64,000 bases of DNA from Allobosea sp. TND4EK4. Lineage in GTDB: Bacteria > Pseudomonadota > Alphaproteobacteria > Rhizobiales > Beijerinckiaceae. The notes beneath the pieces are model-generated. The model was not told where the DNA came from and ran no database searches. It worked only from the letters and a program-made list of their open reading frames with translations. Below, piece after piece: positions 17,602-25,981 of the stretch (position 1 is the stretch's first letter; the number at the start of each line of letters is the position of its first letter). The position numbers were made by a program, and so were the translations under genes. The stretch lies in assembly GCF_900156025.1 (NCBI RefSeq), contig NZ_FTMO01000004.1:1-64000 (forward strand). The letters run 5' to 3'.

Positions 17602-18906
17602 ATGACCATTTCGAGACGTGACGTATTGATCGGCGGCGCGGGCCTCGCGGCAGGCGCCACCCTCCCGCTGGCCCCGTCCATCGCGCAGGCCAATATCGAG
17701 AAGGGCGCGACGCTGCGCGTGCTGCGCCCGACGAAGTTCGTCGATGCCGACCAGACGATGTTCGACGAGAACACCGCGGCCTTCACCAAGGCGACCGGCG
17801 TGCAGGTCCGCGTCGACTATGCCGGCTGGGAGGATCTGCGGCCGCAGACGGCGGTGACCGCCAATACCGGCGCGGGCCCCGATGTCGTGGTCGGCTGGGC
17901 CGACGATCCGCACATCTTCTCCGACAAGCTGGTCGACCTGACCGATGTCGCGCAGGATCTCGGCAAGAAATATGGCGGCTGGTACCCGGTCGCCGAGAAA
18001 TACGGCAAGAAGGACAAGACCGAACAATGGGTCTCGATCCCGATGGGCGGCTCGGGCGGCCCGGCCGTCTATCGCGAATCGCACATCAAGGAAGCCGGGT
18101 TCGACACCTTCCCGAAGGATCTCGACGGCTTCCTCAAGCTCTGCCGCAAGCTCAAGGAGCAGGGCCACCCCGCAGGCTTTGCCCTCGGCAATGCGGTGGG
18201 TGACGGCAACTCCTTCTGCAACTGGCTCGTCTGGACCCATGGCGGCTACATGGTCGACGAGAACAACAAGGTCTCGATCAACTCGAAGGAGACGGTCGAG
18301 GCGCTGAAATACGCCAAGGCACTCTACGAGACCTTCATCCCCGGCACGCTGTCCTGGCTCGATATCAGCAACAACAAGGCCCTGTCGGCGGGTGAAATCT
18401 CGCTGACGCAGAACGGCGTCTCGCTCTACTTCTCGATCAAGAACTCCAAGGACGAGAAGACCGCGGCGATCGGCAAGGACCTCAACCACGCGACGATGCC
18501 GGTCGGCCCGCTCGGCCGCCCGTCGGAGCCGGCGCTGGTGATCAATGCCATGGTGTTCAAGCACACCAAGTTCCCGAACGCCGCCAAGGAATATCTCCGT
18601 TTCATGATGGAGAAGGACCAGTACGACAAGTGGCTGACGGGCTCGTCCGGCTATTGGACGCAGCCGCTGAAGGCCTATGCCCAGAGCAAGGTCTGGCAGA
18701 GCGATCCCAAGATCGTGGTCTACCGCGACACCTGGGAGCGCGCGCTCTGGAGCGGCTACAAGGGTTCGATCAACGAGGCCGCCGGCACCGTCAACGCCGA
18801 ATACGTCGTCGTGAACATGGTCGCTTCCGTCTGCGCCGGACAGGCGACGCCGGAAGAGGCTGCCCGCGAGGCCGAGCGCCGCGCCAAGCGGTACTACAAG
18901 GCCTGA
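17602..18906 (+). CDS. Carbohydrate ABC transporter substrate-binding protein
   Basis: A 434-residue family 1 solute-binding protein for a periplasmic sugar or sugar-acid. A Tat-like signal (SRRDVLIGGAGLAAGATLPLA, then AQA) is followed by the mature start EKGATLRVLRPTKF. FTKATGVQVRVDYAGWEDL and AGPDVVVGWADDPHIF are typical of the fold. The ATG at 17602 is preferred to 17584 because GGAGGAG lies 8 bases upstream. Ligand is unknown. Confidence 0.9.
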   Translation: MTISRRDVLIGGAGLAAGATLPLAPSIAQANIEKGATLRVLRPTKFVDADQTMFDENTAAFTKATGVQVRVDYAGWEDLRPQTAVTANTGAGPDVVVGWADDPHIFSDKLVDLTDVAQDLGKKYGGWYPVAEKYGKKDKTEQWVSIPMGGSGGPAVYRESHIKEAGFDTFPKDLDGFLKLCRKLKEQGHPAGFALGNAVGDGNSFCNWLVWTHGGYMVDENNKVSINSKETVEALKYAKALYETFIPGTLSWLDISNNKALSAGEISLTQNGVSLYFSIKNSKDEKTAAIGKDLNHATMPVGPLGRPSEPALVINAMVFKHTKFPNAAKEYLRFMMEKDQYDKWLTGSSGYWTQPLKAYAQSKVWQSDPKIVVYRDTWERALWSGYKGSINEAAGTVNAEYVVVNMVASVCAGQATPEEAAREAERRAKRYYKA

Positions 18907-18953
18907 TTACGGTCTGAGCCAGGCCACCGCCTGTCGGTCGCCTTAAGTCATCG

Positions 18954-18990
18954 CCGCCGCGTCCTCTTCGATGCGGCGGTGAACGTTCCC
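18954..18990 (+). terminator. Possible weak terminator/attenuator after the binding protein
   Basis: CCGCCGC (18954-18960), 12-base loop, GCGGCGG (18973-18979), then a few bases and CCCTTTTT. The stem is strong but the T-run is offset, so partial termination before the permease genes is plausible. Confidence 0.35.
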
Positions 18991-19073
18991 TTTTTGCCGT
19001 CACATCGGTCCACCGAAAAGCTCCTTCGCGCTCTTCGGTTCGATAAGACAGCCGACCCGAACGCGAGGGCGCC

Positions 19074-20030
19074 ATGGCCGCAGCTGCCGCCGATCCGCGA
19101 ACGGTCCACAGCCTGCAACACAACTGGCTCGTGAGACTGTTCGACTACAAGCCTTTCCTGATCTTCATCTGCCTGCTGCCGGCGGCTGCCTTCCTGCTCG
19201 TCTTCCTCAGCTATCCGCTGGGCCTCGGCATCTGGCTGGCCTTTACCGACACGCGCATCGGCCGGCCGGGCAGCTTCATCGGCCTCGAGAACTTCGTCTC
19301 GCTGCTGGAAGACCGGGTGTTCATCACCTCGGTCTGGAACACGCTGCTCTATACGGGCCTCGCGACCTTCGGAAAATTCGCGCTCGGCCTCTGGCTGGCG
19401 CTGCTCCTGAACAATCACCTGCCGATGAAGTCGCTGCTGCGGGCGATCATCCTGATTCCCTGGATCGTGCCGACGGTTCTCTCCGCCATCGCCTTCTGGT
19501 GGATCTACGACGCCCAGTTCTCGATCATCTCCTATGTGCTCGTCGATGTTCTGGGGTGGCGCGACACCTATATCGACTTCCTCGGCCAGCCCTGGCCGGC
19601 ACGCTTCTCCCTGATCGCCGCCAATATCTGGCGTGGCATTCCCTTCGTCGCGATCAGCCTGCTGGCGGGCCTGCAGACGATCTCGCCCTCGCTCTACGAG
19701 GCGGCGATGCTGGACGGCGCCAATGCCTGGCAGCGCTTCCGGCATGTCACCTTCCCGATGCTGATGCCGATCCTGGCGGTGGTGCTGACCTTCTCGGTGC
19801 TGTTCACCTTCACCGACTTCCAGCTCGTCTATGCGATCACCCGCGGCGGGCCGGTCAATGCGACGCATCTGATGGCGACGCTGGCCTTCCAGCGCGGCAT
19901 TCCGGGCGGGCAGCTCGGGGAGGGTGCCGCGATCGCCGTCGCGATGATCCCGTTCCTGATCATGGCGACGCTGTTCAGCTATTACGGCCTGTCGCGGCGC
20001 AAGTGGCAGCAGGGGGAAGCCAATGACTGA
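19074..20030 (+). CDS. Sugar ABC transporter permease (MalF-like)
   Basis: A 318-residue permease with six helices. The first helix starts at FLIFICLLPAAAFLLVFLSY. The cytoplasmic EAA loop (LYEAAMLDGANAWQRFRHVTFP) contacts the ATPase. The typical CUT1 FYG/DFQLVYAITRGGP segment is present. The gene overlaps the second permease by 8 bases. It works with the ATPase at 16442 and binding protein at 17602. Confidence 0.92.
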   Translation: MAAAAADPRTVHSLQHNWLVRLFDYKPFLIFICLLPAAAFLLVFLSYPLGLGIWLAFTDTRIGRPGSFIGLENFVSLLEDRVFITSVWNTLLYTGLATFGKFALGLWLALLLNNHLPMKSLLRAIILIPWIVPTVLSAIAFWWIYDAQFSIISYVLVDVLGWRDTYIDFLGQPWPARFSLIAANIWRGIPFVAISLLAGLQTISPSLYEAAMLDGANAWQRFRHVTFPMLMPILAVVLTFSVLFTFTDFQLVYAITRGGPVNATHLMATLAFQRGIPGGQLGEGAAIAVAMIPFLIMATLFSYYGLSRRKWQQGEAND

Positions 20031-20928
20031 TCACGCCGCCACCGCCACCCGCCCCGCGCTGGTCGATAAGGAGAACAGCGGCGTCATCGACTGGTCGTCC
20101 GGCCCGCGGCGCTTCATCATGCTCTATCTGCCGCTGTCGGTGTTCGTCTTCATCCTGCTCTTCCCGTTCTACTGGATGGCGATCACCGCCATCAAACCGA
20201 ACGGGGAGTTGCTCGACTACAAGGCCAACAACCCCTTCTGGGTGAAGTCGCCGACCCTCGAGAACATCAACAAGCTGCTGTTCCAGACCGATTATCCGCA
20301 ATGGCTCTGGACGACGATGATGGTCGCGACGGTGGCGACGGTGCTCTCGCTGTTCTCCAGCGTGCTCGCGGCCTATGCGATCCAGCGGCTGAAGTTCAGG
20401 GGCTCGCAATATGTGGGTCTGGCGATCTATCTCGCCTATCTGGTGCCGCCCTCGATCCTGTTCATCCCGCTGGCGACGCTGATCTTCCAGTTCGGCCTGT
20501 TCGACTCGCCGCTGGCGCTGATCCTGACCTATCCGACCTTCCTGATCCCGTTCTGCACCTGGCTGCTCATCGGCTACTTCAAGTCGATCCCCTATGAGCT
20601 GGAAGAATGCGCGATGATCGACGGGGCGACGCGGCTGCAAACGCTGCGGAAGATCACGCTGCCGCTCGCCATGCCAGGCCTGATCTCGGCCGGCATCTTC
20701 GCCTTCACCCTGTCCTGGAACGAGTTCATCTATGCGCTCGCCTTCATCCAGTCGGCGGAGAAGAAGACGGTGCCGGTGGCGGTGCTCACCCAGCTCGTCG
20801 AGGGCGACGTCTATCATTGGGGTTCGCTGATGGCGGGGGCGCTGCTGGGCTCCATTCCGGTCGCAATCCTGTATTCCTTCTTCGTCGACTACTACGTCGC
20901 CTCGCTGACCGGCGCGGTGAAGGAGTAG
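20023..20928 (+). CDS. Sugar ABC transporter permease (MalG-like)
   Basis: A 301-residue permease, six helices, with the EAA loop ELEECAMIDGATRLQTLRKITLP and the FTLSWNEFIYAL segment found in MalG/UgpE-type subunits. The overlap with the preceding permease shows coupling. A GC-rich stem-loop follows the stop codon at once. Confidence 0.92.
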   Translation: MTDHAATATRPALVDKENSGVIDWSSGPRRFIMLYLPLSVFVFILLFPFYWMAITAIKPNGELLDYKANNPFWVKSPTLENINKLLFQTDYPQWLWTTMMVATVATVLSLFSSVLAAYAIQRLKFRGSQYVGLAIYLAYLVPPSILFIPLATLIFQFGLFDSPLALILTYPTFLIPFCTWLLIGYFKSIPYELEECAMIDGATRLQTLRKITLPLAMPGLISAGIFAFTLSWNEFIYALAFIQSAEKKTVPVAVLTQLVEGDVYHWGSLMAGALLGSIPVAILYSFFVDYYVASLTGAVKE

Positions 20929-20931
20929 GCG

Positions 20932-20950
20932 CCTCCGGCGTCGCCGGAGG
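20932..20950 (+). other. Stem-loop after the importer operon
   Basis: CCTCCGGCG-T-CGCCGGAGG is a perfect 9-bp inverted repeat 3 bases after the permease stop. There is no T-run, so it could be a 3'-protective hairpin or part of a dispersed palindrome rather than a full terminator. Confidence 0.5.
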
Positions 20951-21009
20951 ACGGAGCCAATCATCGCGGGCATGGCGCGAGCCGTGCCCGCCCGCTTTCG
21001 AGGCCTGCC

Positions 21010-21912
21010 ATGTCCGAACCGATCTCCACCGTCGCCTTCATCGGTCTGGGCGCGATGGGCGCGCCAATGGCGGAGAACCTCGTCAAGCGGCAATTCCGCG
21101 TCCGCGGTTTCGACATGCGAGAGGCGGCCCGGCAGGCTCTGGCCGCCGCGGGTGGCGCTGCGGCCGGGAGCGCCGCCGCCGCAGCGGAAGGCGCCGATGC
21201 CCTCGTGCTGATGGTGGTCAATGCCGCGCAGGCGCGCGCCGTGCTGTTCGAGGCCGGGGCGCTCGCGGCGCTGGCGCCGGGGGCGAGCATCATCCTGATG
21301 GCGACCTGCCCGCCAGGCGAGGCCGAGGCGATCGGGGCGGAGGTCGTGAAAACCGGGCGGCATTTCATCGATGCGCCGGTGTCAGGCGGCGTCAACGGCG
21401 CGCGCAACGCGACGCTGACGATCATGGTCGGAGCACCTTCCGACAGCTTCGCGCGGGCAAAGCCGGTGCTCGATGCGCTTGGCGACAAGGTCTTCCATGT
21501 CGGCGAGAAGGCCGGGCAGGGCGCCACGGTGAAGACCGTCAACCAGCTTCTCTGCGGCGTGCATATCGCGGTCGCGGCCGAGGCGCTGTCGCTGGCCGAG
21601 AAGGCGGGCATCGACGGCCGCCTGCTGTTCGAGATCATGGGCGGCTCGGCTGCCTCCTCCTGGATGCTCAAGGATCGCGGCCCGCGCATGCAGGATCAGG
21701 AGCCGATGGTGGCGAGCGCGGTCGACATCTTCGTCAAGGATCTCGGCATCGTGCTCGATGCCGGCCGCTCGGCCAAGGCGGCGCTGCCGCTGGCGGCCGC
21801 GGCGCACCAGATGTTCCTGGCGGCGTCCGGGCTCGGCCACGGCGCCCGCGACGACAGCCAGGTGGTGCGGGCCTATCGCGCGCTCAACGCCAAGCCCGCA
21901 GGCGATGCCTGA
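21010..21912 (+). CDS. NAD(P)-dependent beta-hydroxyacid dehydrogenase (3-HIBDH/GarR-like), copy 1
   Basis: A 300-residue member of the 3-hydroxyisobutyrate dehydrogenase / tartronate semialdehyde reductase family. It has cofactor motif FIGLGAMGAPMAENLVKR, substrate motif FIDAPVSGGVNGARNATL and catalytic Lys in GATVKTVNQLL. It follows the ABC importer on the same strand. Copy 2 (23086-23994) is clearly different in sequence, so they probably act on different substrates or steps. Confidence 0.88.
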   Translation: MSEPISTVAFIGLGAMGAPMAENLVKRQFRVRGFDMREAARQALAAAGGAAAGSAAAAAEGADALVLMVVNAAQARAVLFEAGALAALAPGASIILMATCPPGEAEAIGAEVVKTGRHFIDAPVSGGVNGARNATLTIMVGAPSDSFARAKPVLDALGDKVFHVGEKAGQGATVKTVNQLLCGVHIAVAAEALSLAEKAGIDGRLLFEIMGGSAASSWMLKDRGPRMQDQEPMVASAVDIFVKDLGIVLDAGRSAKAALPLAAAAHQMFLAASGLGHGARDDSQVVRAYRALNAKPAGDA

Positions 21913-21919
21913 ACCGATG

Positions 21920-22987
21920 TCAACGGGGCGGCGGCGGGCAGGTCGTTCCCCGCACGATCAGCTTCGGCGTCAGCGTCAGGCGCTGCAGGGGCGCGGCCGG
22001 TTCTGCGATGCGATTGAGCAGGAACTCGGCCGATTTGGCGCCCATCTCGTTCTGGAAATTATGCACGGTCGTCAGCGCCGGAAACCATTGCGCGGCCTCT
22101 CTTACGTCGTCGCAGCCGACGATGGAGAAATCGCGCCCGGCCTCGCGCCCGCGATGGCGCAGCCCAAGCATCGCGCCGAAGGCGGCGATGTCGTTCATGC
22201 AGAAGGCAGCGGTCGGCGGATCGGCGGCATCCAGAACGTGCTGAATGCCCTTGAGCCCGTTTTCGCGCGTGCCGATGCCCATATGGACCAGCGCCGGATC
22301 GAAGGGCAGCCCATGGCGGACCAGCATCTCGCGGTAGCTGGCATAGCGGTTGCGCCCGGTGGAGATCTCTTCGTTCGCGCAGATGAAGGCGATGCGGCGA
22401 TGGCCGAGGCCGATCAGGTGCTCCATCGCCTGGAAGGTGCCGGCCCGGTCGTCGGAGCCGACGAAGTCGAGCTCGACGCCGTCGAGCTCCCGCGAGAGCT
22501 GCACGATGGGGATGCCGGCGTCGATCAGCGGTCGCAGGCTCTCCGACGTGCTGCCGGCCGCAGGGCAGAGGATCATCCCGTCCGGCCGGTATTCGGCAAG
22601 GGTGTCGAGCACGCGCCGCTGGCGTTCGAGATCCTCGGCATAGGTCCCGAGCAGCACCGAGCGGCCCTGGGCCGTCGTCGTCTCCTCGATGGCTGCCAGA
22701 AGCTCGGCGAAATAGGGATTGGTGATGTCGTGGAAGCCGACGGCGACGATGTTCGTCCGGTCGGTGCGCAGGGCGGCCGCGCCCCGGTTGTAGCGATAGC
22801 CCATCTCCCGCGCGATCTCGCGCACGCGGATGCGCGTCGCTTCCGCCACCAGGGGCGAGTCCCGAAGCGCCAGCGAGACGGTCGCTGTCGAAACCGCGAG
22901 GCGGTCGGCGATGATCTGCAGCGTGACGCGGCTGCGGCCCGGCGCGGCAGGGGAAGCGAGGGCGGGGCCGGGCGGGCCTTCGATCAT
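21920..22987 (-). CDS. LacI family transcriptional regulator
   Basis: A 355-residue repressor. The N-terminal LacI helix-turn-helix is VTLQIIADRLAVSTATVSLA (about residues 20-40), with the hinge helix RNRGAAALRTDRT region. A periplasmic-binding-protein-like effector domain follows (VAVGFHDITNPYFAELL, then FICANEEISTGRNRYASY). The ATG at 22987 is chosen; 23014 is an in-frame alternative. It is divergent from the second dehydrogenase gene and convergent with the first, so it probably regulates one or both with a sugar-like inducer. Confidence 0.9.
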   Translation of the reverse strand: MIEGPPGPALASPAAPGRSRVTLQIIADRLAVSTATVSLALRDSPLVAEATRIRVREIAREMGYRYNRGAAALRTDRTNIVAVGFHDITNPYFAELLAAIEETTTAQGRSVLLGTYAEDLERQRRVLDTLAEYRPDGMILCPAAGSTSESLRPLIDAGIPIVQLSRELDGVELDFVGSDDRAGTFQAMEHLIGLGHRRIAFICANEEISTGRNRYASYREMLVRHGLPFDPALVHMGIGTRENGLKGIQHVLDAADPPTAAFCMNDIAAFGAMLGLRHRGREAGRDFSIVGCDDVREAAQWFPALTTVHNFQNEMGAKSAEFLLNRIAEPAAPLQRLTLTPKLIVRGTTCPPPPR

Positions 22988-23085
22988 GCGCGATCCATCC
23001 TGGAGGCAGGCCATCGGCGGCGGTGCCGGACCCTGTCCTCGGTGTCATTGCCCTTTTTCATACAGACAGGCGGGAGAATTTGAAA

Positions 23086-23994
23086 ATGAGCGCAGAACGG
23101 GAAAGCGTCGGCTTCGTCGGCGTCGGCTTCATGGGGCAGGGAATGGCCCGCAACCTGCTCGACAAGGGCTTCCCCTTGACGGTGCTGGGCCACCGCAATC
23201 GCAAGCCGGTGGAGGAGCTGGTCGCGGCCGGCGCGGCGGAGGCCAAGTCGGCGCGCGAGCTCGCTCGGCGCTCGCGCATCATCTTCCTTTGCGTGACGGG
23301 TTCGGCGCAGGTCGAGGGCGTGCTGAAGGGCGAGAACGGCATCATCGCCGGCGCCGCACCCGGCACGGTGGTGGTGGATTGCTCGACCTCCGACCCCATG
23401 GTGACGGTCAGGCTGGCGCAGGAGCTGGAGGCGGCCGGCCTGCATCTCGCCGATGCGCCGCTCGGCGGGACGCCGGCGCAGGCGGCGCTGGGCAAGCTTT
23501 CGGCCATGGTGGGCGCCACACCGGAGGTGTTCGCGCGGATCAAGCCGGCCTGCGAGGCCTGGGCGGAGAAGATCGTGCATGTCGGCCCGGCTGGGGACGG
23601 GCACAAGATGAAGCTGCTCAACAACTTCCTCTCGATGGGCTATGCGGCGATCTATGCCGAGGCGCTGACGCTCGGCCAGAAGATCGGCATCACGCCGCAG
23701 AACTTCGACAGCGTCATCCGTGGCGGCCGGATGGATTGCGGCTTCTACCAGACCTTCATGCAGTATGTGCTTCAGCGGGACCGGGACGCGCATAAGTTCA
23801 CGCTGGCCAATGCGTTGAAGGACGTGCGCTATCTCGAAGGCGTGGCGAATACCGTCGGCGTCGCCAACCCGGTCGGCAACGCGGTGAAGAACAGCTTCGC
23901 GACCGCAGTCGCCAGCGGCAGGGGCGAGGATTACGTGCCGATGCTGTCGGACTGGATCGCGGGTCTCAACGGGACATCACTGACGGAGCGCTGA
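23086..23994 (+). CDS. NAD(P)-dependent beta-hydroxyacid dehydrogenase (GarR-like), copy 2
   Basis: A 302-residue enzyme of the 3-HIBDH family. The cofactor motif is FVGVGFMGQGMARNLLDKG, the substrate motif LADAPLGGTPAQAALGKL, and the catalytic Lys lies in DGHKMKLLNNFLSMG. The ATG at 23086 has GGGAG about 9 bases upstream; a longer in-frame ATG at 23023 has no support. It is divergent from the LacI gene. Likely tartronate semialdehyde or related reductase in sugar-acid breakdown. Confidence 0.88.
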   Translation: MSAERESVGFVGVGFMGQGMARNLLDKGFPLTVLGHRNRKPVEELVAAGAAEAKSARELARRSRIIFLCVTGSAQVEGVLKGENGIIAGAAPGTVVVDCSTSDPMVTVRLAQELEAAGLHLADAPLGGTPAQAALGKLSAMVGATPEVFARIKPACEAWAEKIVHVGPAGDGHKMKLLNNFLSMGYAAIYAEALTLGQKIGITPQNFDSVIRGGRMDCGFYQTFMQYVLQRDRDAHKFTLANALKDVRYLEGVANTVGVANPVGNAVKNSFATAVASGRGEDYVPMLSDWIAGLNGTSLTER

Positions 23995-24086
23995 GGACGG
24001 GGCGCGGCGAGGCTTCCGCGGGTTGTCTCCGGCCTTTGCGACCACCATCTGGGCTGTTCGCTCGATACACCGCGGGAGTGAACAGC

Positions 24087-24398
24087 GTGACCAATGGAAG
24101 GCAGGAACTCAGGCAGGCCTTCCGCCGCTTCGAGCGGGAGGTTCCGCCATGGCTGGGAGGCGGGTTGCGCTGGCTGCGCCATCCGCGCTCGCGCTGGATC
24201 CGGCTGCCGGTCGGCCTCCTGCTGATGCTCGGCGGCGTCTTCTCGATCCTGCCCGGGCTGGGGATCTGGATGCTGCCGCTCGGCCTGCTGCTGCTCGCCG
24301 GCGACGTTCCCGTGCTGCGCAAGCCGATGGCACGCTTCACCGTGTGGAGCGCCGACAAATGGGCCGGGCTCAGGGGGCGGCTGCGCCGGAGGGGCTGA
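24087..24398 (+). CDS. Small membrane protein, PGPGW-like
   Basis: A 103-residue protein with two close hydrophobic segments: LPVGLLLMLGGVFSILPGLG and IWMLPLGLLLLAGDVPVL. The turn resembles the PGPGW motif of a small uncharacterised membrane family. The N-terminus is basic and aromatic. The GTG at 24087 has GGGAG 8 bases upstream; GTG 24078 and ATG 24036 are in-frame alternatives. Function unknown. Confidence 0.65.
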   Translation: MTNGRQELRQAFRRFEREVPPWLGGGLRWLRHPRSRWIRLPVGLLLMLGGVFSILPGLGIWMLPLGLLLLAGDVPVLRKPMARFTVWSADKWAGLRGRLRRRG

Positions 24399-24546
24399 CG
24401 CATCGCAGGGCGGGACGGGATGGGGTTGATCCCCCCGCCGGTCGGCCTCACCATCGGCTTCGGGATGAACATGCTCCGGGGCTCCGCTTCCGGGAATCAC
24501 GGGGCCGCGCCGGCGCTCCCTCCGTTGGGAGAGATTCGAAAGGACG

Positions 24547-25953
24547 ATGCTCGCCATGAACCGCAACTTCATCCAGGAGCTGGTGGCGGGCATCACCTCG
24601 CGCAGCCGGGAGATCGTCGGCTTCGACCGCTTCGTCTCGCGCGGCGCCGCGCCCGACCTTTCGGCCCTGGCGCACGACCTGCTGGGAGGCCGCGGCGAGG
24701 CCTCCGGCGTCGCGCTCGCGCATGACTTGCTGTCGGGCTATGCGCGGGCGGATGCGAGCGTTCGGCTCGCCTTCCTGAAGACGCTGGCGACCGGGTTCGG
24801 GCCCGATCCGGCGCGGCTGGACCCCGCCGTCGCCGCCTATCTCGCCGAACCCAGCGCCGAGAACGCCTCCGACCTCAACGACGCCTCGGAGCCGCGCCGG
24901 CAGGAGCTGCTGCGGCGCCTGAACCGCGCGCCGGGCGGGACCGAGGCGCTGGTGCGGATGCGCGAGGACCTGCTGATGGCGCTGCACGAGCACAAGGAGC
25001 TCGGCGTCGTGGATCGCGATTTCGTCCATCTCTTCGCATCCTGGTTCAATCGCGGCTTCCTGGTGCTGAAGCGGATCGACTGGACGACCTCGGCCAATAT
25101 CCTGGAGAAGATCATCCGCTACGAGGCGGTGCACACGATCCAGAGCTGGGACGATCTGCGCAATCGTCTGGCGCCGGGAGACCGGCGCTGCTTTGCCTTC
25201 TTCCATCCGCAGATGGGAGACGAGCCGCTGGTCTTCGTCGAGGTCGCGCTGACGAAGGCGATGCCGGATGCGATCGCGCCGCTGCTTGATCTGACGCGCG
25301 AGGCCCTGCCGGCCGGGAAGGCGACGACCGCGGTGTTCTATTCGATCTCGAACTGCCAGGCGGGGCTGAAAGGCGTCAGCTTCGGCAATTTCCTGATCAA
25401 GCAGGTGGTGGAGGAGCTGAAGCGCGAGCTGCCGGGGCTGTCCACCTTCGTCACGCTGTCGCCGGTGCCCGGCTTCATGGGCTGGCTCAAGCGCATGCTG
25501 GAGACGGACGACGCAGAACGGCCCGATCTTGACTGGGGGGAACTCGCCCGCCTCTCGGACCCCGGCTGGGCGGCGCGGCCCGAGGCCGAGAATGCGAAGC
25601 TGCGCGAGGCGCAGCTCAGGGCCGCGGCCTTCTACTTCCTCCAGGCCGGAACGCGCGGGCGGCCGGTCGATCCGGTGGCGCGCTTCCATCTCGGCAATGG
25701 CGCGCGGCTGGAGCGCATCGACTGGATGGGCGATCTCTCGGCCAATGGGCTGCGACAGGGCGGGGGACTGATGGTCAACTACCTCTATGACCCTGGCGCC
25801 ATCGAGGCTAATCACGAGGCCTTCGTGCAGCACGGGACGATCGCTGCCGCATCGGCCGTGCGCAAGCTCGGCCCCGCCCCTTCCAAGGCGGGAGCGGCGC
25901 GCCAGCGCGAGGCTGCAGCCACGACCGCGTCTTCCGCGGGCGGGCGCGGCTGA
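24547..25953 (+). CDS. Malonyl-CoA decarboxylase
   Basis: Converts malonyl-CoA to acetyl-CoA and CO2. This 468-residue protein has the helical N-terminal domain (about 1-180) and the catalytic acetyltransferase-like domain. CFAFFHPQMGDEPLVFVEVA, AVFYSISNCQAGLKGVSFGN and STFVTLSPVPGFMGWL are hallmark segments, and RFHLGNGARLERIDWMGDLS carries the C-terminal site. A second ATG at 24556 is a possible start. It lies 28 bases upstream of malonyl-CoA synthetase. Confidence 0.93.
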   Translation: MLAMNRNFIQELVAGITSRSREIVGFDRFVSRGAAPDLSALAHDLLGGRGEASGVALAHDLLSGYARADASVRLAFLKTLATGFGPDPARLDPAVAAYLAEPSAENASDLNDASEPRRQELLRRLNRAPGGTEALVRMREDLLMALHEHKELGVVDRDFVHLFASWFNRGFLVLKRIDWTTSANILEKIIRYEAVHTIQSWDDLRNRLAPGDRRCFAFFHPQMGDEPLVFVEVALTKAMPDAIAPLLDLTREALPAGKATTAVFYSISNCQAGLKGVSFGNFLIKQVVEELKRELPGLSTFVTLSPVPGFMGWLKRMLETDDAERPDLDWGELARLSDPGWAARPEAENAKLREAQLRAAAFYFLQAGTRGRPVDPVARFHLGNGARLERIDWMGDLSANGLRQGGGLMVNYLYDPGAIEANHEAFVQHGTIAAASAVRKLGPAPSKAGAARQREAAATTASSAGGRG

Positions 25954-25981
25954 GGACCAGACATTCGGGGACGACGACAGC